Below, in pieces: positions 59,373-64,000 of a stretch of DNA of 64,000 bases. Both the position numbers and the translations under genes were made by a program. The notes beneath the pieces were generated by a model, which ran no database searches, was not told the DNA's origin, and saw only the letters and a program-made list of their open reading frames with translations. This stretch comes from Yersinia rochesterensis (GTDB lineage: Bacteria > Pseudomonadota > Gammaproteobacteria > Enterobacterales > Enterobacteriaceae). Where the stretch lies: assembly GCF_003600645.1 (NCBI RefSeq), contig NZ_CP032482.1, positions 1,550,001 to 1,614,000 on the forward strand, in the 5' to 3' direction. Each line of letters opens with the position of its first letter. Position 1 is the first letter of the stretch.

Positions 59373-60014
59373 ATGACTGACAAAGCACACCAGTGCGTCA
59401 TTATCGGGATAGCGGGTGCCTCAGCCTCCGGAAAAAGTCTTATCGCCAGTACGCTGTATCGTGAATTGCGTGAACAGGTTGGTGACCAACATATTGGCGT
59501 CATTCCTGAGGATGGTTATTACAAAGACCAAAGTCACCTGTCAATGGAAGAGCGGGTCAAAACTAACTATGACCATCCCAGCGCCATGGACCACAATTTA
59601 TTGTTGGAACATCTGCAATCACTGAAAGCAGGCAAGCCGATTGAACTGCCGCTCTACAGTTATACTGAGCACACGCGTAAAAAAGAAACCGTCCATTTAG
59701 AACCGAAAAAAGTGATTATTTTGGAAGGGATCTTACTGTTGACTGACATTCGTCTGCGCCAGGAAATGAACTTTTCTATCTTTGTTGACACCCCTTTGGA
59801 TATCTGTTTGATGCGCCGTATGAAGCGTGATGTCAATGAACGTGGCCGTTCCATGGACTCCGTCATGGCTCAATATCAGAAAACAGTGCGCCCAATGTTC
59901 CTGCAGTTTATCGAGCCTTCCAAGCAATATGCTGACATTATCGTTCCGCGCGGCGGCAAAAACCGTATTGCGATCGATATTCTAAAAGCGAAAATTAGCC
60001 AGTTCTTTGAGTAA
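59373..60014 (+). CDS. udk: Uridine kinase
   Basis: Phosphorylates uridine and cytidine in pyrimidine salvage. The 213-aa protein has the P-loop [11 protein letters not shown], the conserved [24 protein letters not shown] (in parts), and [17 protein letters not shown] near the end. The start is ATG 59373 (MTDKAHQC), as in E. coli; the frame is open 13 codons upstream without conservation. It precedes dcd, another pyrimidine gene. Confidence 0.95.
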   Translation: MTDKAHQCVIIGIAGASASGKSLIASTLYRELREQVGDQHIGVIPEDGYYKDQSHLSMEERVKTNYDHPSAMDHNLLLEHLQSLKAGKPIELPLYSYTEHTRKKETVHLEPKKVIILEGILLLTDIRLRQEMNFSIFVDTPLDICLMRRMKRDVNERGRSMDSVMAQYQKTVRPMFLQFIEPSKQYADIIVPRGGKNRIAIDILKAKISQFFE

Positions 60015-60099
60015 TGTTCGTCTGGATCTTTGCTTCTTAATATGGCAGCTTTCATAGTATGCAAGCTGTAACATGCGAATTTTGATGGAGATTTTAGCA

Positions 60100-60681
60100 A
60101 TGAGACTGTGCGACCGTGACATAGAAGCTTGGCTGGACAGCGGTAAATTGGGGATTGACCCCCGCCCGCCAGTAGAACGTATTAATGGTGCGACAGTCGA
60201 TGTCCGCTTAGGGAATAAATTTCGTGTCTTCCTCGGGCATACTGCGGGTTTTATTGACTTAAGCGGCCCGAAAGATGAAGTCAGCGCAGCGCTGGAACGG
60301 GTCATGAGTGATGAAATCATTCTGCCTGAAGGAGAAGCATTCTTCCTGCATCCCGGTGAGTTGGCGCTGGCGGTTACACTGGAATCAGTGACTATTCCCG
60401 ATGATTTGGTCGGCTGGCTTGATGGCCGCTCTTCCTTGGCCCGCCTTGGATTGATGGTGCATGTGACCGCCCACAGGATAGATCCCGGCTGGCAAGGTAG
60501 GATTGTGCTGGAGTTCTATAATTCAGGTAAGCTGCCATTGGCACTGCGCCCTGGCATGCTGATTGGTGCGCTGAGTTTTGAGCCACTCTCAGGCCCCGCT
60601 GCCCGCCCTTATAATAGCCGTCAGGATGCCAAATATCGTGGCCAACAAGGTGCTGTAGCCAGCCGTATTGATAAAGATTAG
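60100..60681 (+). CDS. dcd: dCTP deaminase
   Basis: Deaminates dCTP to dUTP, the main source of dTTP precursors. The 193-aa protein matches E. coli Dcd almost throughout: [58 protein letters not shown] (in parts) and the C-terminal [12 protein letters not shown]. The start is ATG 60100, behind GGAG at nine bases; the open frame to 60073 is an artefact. Confidence 0.96.
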   Translation: MRLCDRDIEAWLDSGKLGIDPRPPVERINGATVDVRLGNKFRVFLGHTAGFIDLSGPKDEVSAALERVMSDEIILPEGEAFFLHPGELALAVTLESVTIPDDLVGWLDGRSSLARLGLMVHVTAHRIDPGWQGRIVLEFYNSGKLPLALRPGMLIGALSFEPLSGPAARPYNSRQDAKYRGQQGAVASRIDKD

Positions 60682-60701
60682 TCCTTTTCTCGCTGAGATT
60701 T

Positions 60702-60769
60702 TCGCCTGATAAGGCTTGTAGCTTGATAAGACTTTTAACTTGATAAGACCTTTAGCTTAATAAGACAAG
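60702..60769 (+). repeat. Four 17-bp imperfect tandem repeats before asmA
   Basis: Units at 60702, 60719, 60736 and 60753, consensus TAGCTTGATAAGACTTT. The last unit runs straight into the ribosome site AGAGGA and the asmA start at 60778, so repeat number would change the dcd-asmA spacing. Confidence 0.9.
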
Positions 60770-60777
60770 AGGATGTC

Positions 60778-62625
60778 ATGAGACGATTACTAACGACGTT
60801 GATTATCCTGCTGGTTGTGCTGGTGGCAGGAATGAGCGCATTGGTATTGCTAGTAAATCCTAATGACTTTCGTGCTTATATGGTCAAACAGGTTGAAAGA
60901 AAAAGTGGCTATCATCTGCAACTGGACGGTGATTTACGTTGGCATGTCTGGCCTCAACTTAGCATCATTGCGGGTCGGACTGCGTTAACGGCCCCCGGTG
61001 CTGCTGCGCCGGTAGTCAGTGCTGAAAATATGCGCCTGGATGTTAAGCTCTGGCCACTGTTATCGCATCAGCTTGATGTTAAACAGGTCATGCTAAAAGG
61101 TGCGGTTATCCGTTTAACGCCGGATAGTGAGGCACAGCAGGAACCAGGGGCGCCGGTTGCGCCAGCGGGTAATGCACCTCTTGATGAACATCGCGCCTGG
61201 AAACTCGATATCAATAAAGTCCAGGTTGCTGACAGTCTGCTAATTTGGCAACGGTCAGATAATGATCAAGTGAATGTTCGCGATATTAATCTTGAACTTA
61301 GCCAAGACCCTCAACGACAAGTCCATATAACACTCGACAGCCGTGTTAACCGCAATCAGCGGGATGTCACTTTCTCCTTGGTTGCCGACGCCGATATGCG
61401 CCATTATCCACAGCAGTTCAGCGCGAATATCAGCCAATTCACCTATAAATTGGAAGGTGCAGATATTCCTGTCGGTGGTGTGAGCGGCGAGGGGACATTA
61501 GAAGCCAGTTATCAACGCGATATTCAGCAATTGTTGCTCAATAAACTGAGTTTCAAGGCAAATAATAACCAACTGACAGGCAGTGCCAAAGCGACTTTTG
61601 GCCCAGTTCCTGAGTATGTTATTAATTTGGCTGCTGATAATCTCAACTTGGATTCCATTTTCGGTTGGCAACCCAAGAGCATCGCCGACACTAAAGCCAC
61701 GGCCAAAGCGGCGACGGTAACCGCACCAGTTATTGCTATTCAAGTCGATGATGATGTTGGGCAGGATTTACAGGCATTCCGTGATTTTTCGGCGCAAATG
61801 ACACTGACTGCGAATAATGTGGTTTATCGTGCAATAAAAGTCAGCCAATTTAATTTACAAGCATCAAACCAACAAGGTGATGTCCAGATTAGCCGTTTAA
61901 CGGGCAGCGCTTTGGGCGGTGATTTTTCACTGCCGGGTTCACTGGATGTCACGGGCAAGAAAATCCTCACCGCGATTAATCCGGTGATAAACCATATGGA
62001 ATTAGGGCCGGTATTAGCGGCAGCAGATTTACCGCAGATGATGACTGGTAAATTCTCCATGAAAGCGCAGTTGTCCGGCGATGGCATTAATGTTAAGGCA
62101 TTCACTCATCGTTGGAAGGGGGATGCGCAGTTCAGCATGAATGATGCAAGGTTAGAGGGGCTGAATATTCAGAAACTCATTCAGCAAGCGGTCACTCGTA
62201 GTTCCAATGATGTTAAAGCTCAAGACCGCGATGAGCGCTATACCGCGGTTAAACAGCTGCAAGCAAATTTGACTCTGAACAAAGGGCGGATGAATGTCAG
62301 CAATCTGGTTGCAGACTCTACTTTGATTGCGATTAAAGGCAGCGGAGAACTCAATCTACCGGCGAAGCAAGCTGACATGAATCTGTCAGTACGTGTGATG
62401 CAAGGTTGGAGCGGGCAAGATAGCTTGGTCAAAATGCTGCAAAATACGGACATTCCACTGCGTATTTATGGTCCATGGGCTCAACTCAGCTATCAACTGA
62501 ATGTTGAGCAGCTTTTGCGGAATGAATTACAACAGCGGGCTAAAAAAGCACTCAGTGATTGGGCTGAACGTACTCAGCAGAGCCGCGGAAGTAAGGATCT
62601 TAAGAAGCTGATTGATAAGCTTTAA
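60778..62625 (+). CDS. asmA: AsmA, outer-membrane biogenesis protein
   Basis: Inner-membrane-anchored periplasmic protein of the AsmA-like (bridge-type lipid transfer) group, linked to outer-membrane assembly. 615 aa: an N-terminal membrane helix (about 4-26), then a long beta-rich body beginning NPNDFRAYMVKQVERKSGYHLQLDGDLRWHVWPQLSI (in parts), the AsmA hallmark, and a C-terminal AsmA_2 region (LPAKQADMNLSVRVMQGWSGQDSL in parts). It follows dcd, as in other enterobacteria. Notably darobactin targets the same outer-membrane pathway. Confidence 0.93.
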   Translation: MRRLLTTLIILLVVLVAGMSALVLLVNPNDFRAYMVKQVERKSGYHLQLDGDLRWHVWPQLSIIAGRTALTAPGAAAPVVSAENMRLDVKLWPLLSHQLDVKQVMLKGAVIRLTPDSEAQQEPGAPVAPAGNAPLDEHRAWKLDINKVQVADSLLIWQRSDNDQVNVRDINLELSQDPQRQVHITLDSRVNRNQRDVTFSLVADADMRHYPQQFSANISQFTYKLEGADIPVGGVSGEGTLEASYQRDIQQLLLNKLSFKANNNQLTGSAKATFGPVPEYVINLAADNLNLDSIFGWQPKSIADTKATAKAATVTAPVIAIQVDDDVGQDLQAFRDFSAQMTLTANNVVYRAIKVSQFNLQASNQQGDVQISRLTGSALGGDFSLPGSLDVTGKKILTAINPVINHMELGPVLAAADLPQMMTGKFSMKAQLSGDGINVKAFTHRWKGDAQFSMNDARLEGLNIQKLIQQAVTRSSNDVKAQDRDERYTAVKQLQANLTLNKGRMNVSNLVADSTLIAIKGSGELNLPAKQADMNLSVRVMQGWSGQDSLVKMLQNTDIPLRIYGPWAQLSYQLNVEQLLRNELQQRAKKALSDWAERTQQSRGSKDLKKLIDKL

Positions 62626-62634
62626 AAAAGAGCG

Positions 62635-62669
62635 CCATCTTCGATAGCAATGATAGTTATCGGAGGTGG
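62635..62669 (+). terminator. Hairpin after asmA
   Basis: CCATCTTCGATA / TATCGGAGGTGG, a 12-bp stem with two G-U pairs and an 11-base loop, 10 bp after the stop. The T content after it is modest. Confidence 0.5.
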
Positions 62670-62786
62670 TGGTCTGACTTTGTTATTCTTCAGTTATAAT
62701 ATTGTTCTCCAATGTCGCCTTTCTAAACATAAAATCCTCTCTCTTGCTCACAAACTAACATTTGTTTCTAAAATCTCTGCGAATCA

Positions 62787-62800
62787 TTGATAGATGTCAT
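62787..62800. promoter_or_regulatory. FNR-like site upstream of dcuC
   Basis: TTGAT-AGAT-GTCAT matches 8 of 10 defined bases of the FNR consensus. dcuC is FNR-activated in E. coli, but this site is 220 bp from the start codon, so the assignment is tentative. Confidence 0.3.
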
Positions 62801-62840
62801 AAACTCGCCCATGGACTTTGGGCAGAGTGCAGAGCAATTT

Positions 62841-62915
62841 CCGTGTTTTAACAATTTATGTTTTAACAATTTATGTTTTAACAATCTGTATCTCAATAAT
62901 CCGTGTCTTAACAAC
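62841..62915. repeat. Five 15-bp tandem repeats upstream of dcuC
   Basis: Units at 62841, 62856, 62871, 62886 and 62901, consensus TTATGTTTTAACAAT; units 2 and 3 are identical, the others diverged. They lie about 105 bp before dcuC. Confidence 0.9.
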
Positions 62916-63019
62916 AATAATGATTTACACCCCAAGTAATTAGCGGGCCACTAGCGGTGCGGTGGTGTTGAAAACGCAGGGTATTCAGCAACAGGCGAGT
63001 TTTCGGTAAGAGAGGGTAT

Positions 63020-64000
63020 ATGTTAGATCTTTTGATTGGGGTTGTAGTGGCCATTGGTGTTGGCCGTTATATTATTAAAGGCTACTCAGCCACCGGCGTA
63101 CTCATGGTCGGCGGCTTATTGTTATTAGCTATCAGCGCCCTGATGGGCAAAAACGTGTTACCCGCCAGTGCGACGCCAACTGGTTGGCGGGCGACAGACA
63201 TTGTTGAGTACGTCAAAATCTTGCTGATGAGCCGTGGTGGCGACCTCGGTATGATGATCATGATGTTATGTGGCTTTGCCGCGTATATGACCCACATTGG
63301 CGCGAATGATGTGGTGGTTAAGATTGCATCCAAACCACTACAAATGATCAACTCCCCGTATTTATTGATGGTCGCGGCCTATATTGTGGCCTGTTTGATG
63401 TCTTTGGCGGTGTCATCGGCAACCGGGTTGGGCGTATTATTGATGGCGACATTGTTCCCAGTGATGGTTAACGTGGGTATCAGTCGGGGGGCTGCTGCCG
63501 CAATTTGTGCATCACCCGCAGCTATCATTCTGGCCCCCACCTCTGGCGATGTTGTGCTGGCAGCAAAAGCCTCTGAAATGCCGCTGGTCGATTTTGCTTT
63601 TAAAACCACATTACCCATCTCCATTGCGGCGATTGTCTGCATGGCTATTGCTCACTTTTTCTGGCAGCGTTATCTGGATAGCAAAAGCCAGGAAAAGCAT
63701 GAAATGATGGATGTTAATGACATCACGACCAATGCCCCGAGTTTTTACGCCATTTTACCTTTCACACCTATTATTGGTGTGCTGATATTTGATGGCAAAT
63801 GGGGGCCGGAACTACACATCATTACGGTATTGGTCATCTGTATGCTGATTGCTGCAGTGATTGAGTTCTTGCGCAGTTTCAATGCAAAAACGGTCTTTAC
63901 CGGACTCGAGATTGCTTATCGGGGGATGGCTGATGCATTCGCGACAGTGGTCATGCTGTTAGTTGCTGCTGGGGTATTTGCGCAGGGTTTGAGTACCGTT
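63020..64000 (+). CDS. dcuC: Anaerobic C4-dicarboxylate transporter DcuC, 3' end beyond the window
   Basis: Inner-membrane carrier, mainly succinate efflux during fermentation. The 327 codons present follow E. coli DcuC: MLDLLIGVVVAIGVGRYIIKGYSATG (in parts), LLMSRGGDLGMMIMMLCGFAAYMTHIGAND (in parts), SLAVSSATGLGVLLMATLFPVMVN and ASPAAIILAPTSGDVVLAAKASEM. GAGAGGGT precedes ATG 63020. The frame is intact to the last base, so the gene is cut by the window, not broken. Fits the fermentative theme of the hyf locus. Confidence 0.95.
   Translation, partial: MLDLLIGVVVAIGVGRYIIKGYSATGVLMVGGLLLLAISALMGKNVLPASATPTGWRATDIVEYVKILLMSRGGDLGMMIMMLCGFAAYMTHIGANDVVVKIASKPLQMINSPYLLMVAAYIVACLMSLAVSSATGLGVLLMATLFPVMVNVGISRGAAAAICASPAAIILAPTSGDVVLAAKASEMPLVDFAFKTTLPISIAAIVCMAIAHFFWQRYLDSKSQEKHEMMDVNDITTNAPSFYAILPFTPIIGVLIFDGKWGPELHIITVLVICMLIAAVIEFLRSFNAKTVFTGLEIAYRGMADAFATVVMLLVAAGVFAQGLSTV

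Overview
The window reads as a chromosomal segment of a Yersinia (Enterobacterales), most likely an environmental or enterocolitica-group species. The evidence is the near-identity of housekeeping genes to E. coli and Yersinia proteins (ybiT, moeAB, kgtP, folE, mgl, metG, udk, dcd, asmA, dcuC), conserved neighbourhoods (folE-yeiB-galS-mglBAC; yohJ-yohK-cdd), an ERIC element and several structured intergenic repeats of the enterobacterial type. The species assignment is inference.

Layout. 1-7.3 kb: the 3' part of a CDF cation transporter, the ABC-F factor ybiT, molybdopterin genes moeB/moeA (convergent with ybiT), a DUF924 gene and the 2-oxoglutarate permease kgtP. 7.3-13.4 kb: an AT-rich, leftward-reading biosynthetic operon. 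It encodes a 66-residue precursor peptide with the core WNWSKSF near its C-terminus, a large FtsX/MacB-type permease, a HlyD-like adaptor, a MacB-type ATPase and a radical SAM/SPASM enzyme. This is a darobactin locus (darABCDE), and the core is that of darobactin A, the bicyclic peptide that inhibits BamA. 13.5-18 kb: formaldehyde detoxification (frmA-fghA) and a divergent LysR/MFS pair. 18.2-25.5 kb: folE, yeiB and the galactose regulon galS-mglBAC with recognisable CRP and GalR/S sites.

25.5-44.7 kb is a complete formate hydrogenlyase locus of the hydrogenase-4 (hyf) type. It holds a FocA-type formate channel, the sigma-54 activator FhlA, a formate dehydrogenase H that carries Cys instead of selenocysteine, HydN, HyfABCDEFGHIJ, the maturation protease HycI, and HypA and HypC. 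Four sites with the GG-N10-GC spacing of sigma-54 promoters stand before focA, hydN-fdhF, hyfA and hypA, so the region looks like one self-contained FhlA regulon: formate import, oxidation, proton reduction, and enzyme maturation.

44.7-64 kb: sanA with a hexanucleotide tandem repeat, malic enzyme maeA, a LysR remnant, cdd, the LrgAB-like yohJ/yohK pair, an MFS transporter, a LVIVD-repeat protein next to an orphan periplasmic sugar-binding-type protein, an unknown membrane protein, metG/apbC separated by an ERIC element, udk, dcd, asmA, and the start of dcuC, which runs off the end. Short tandem repeats lie directly before asmA and before dcuC. I saw no rRNA, tRNA, CRISPR array, transposase or prophage.
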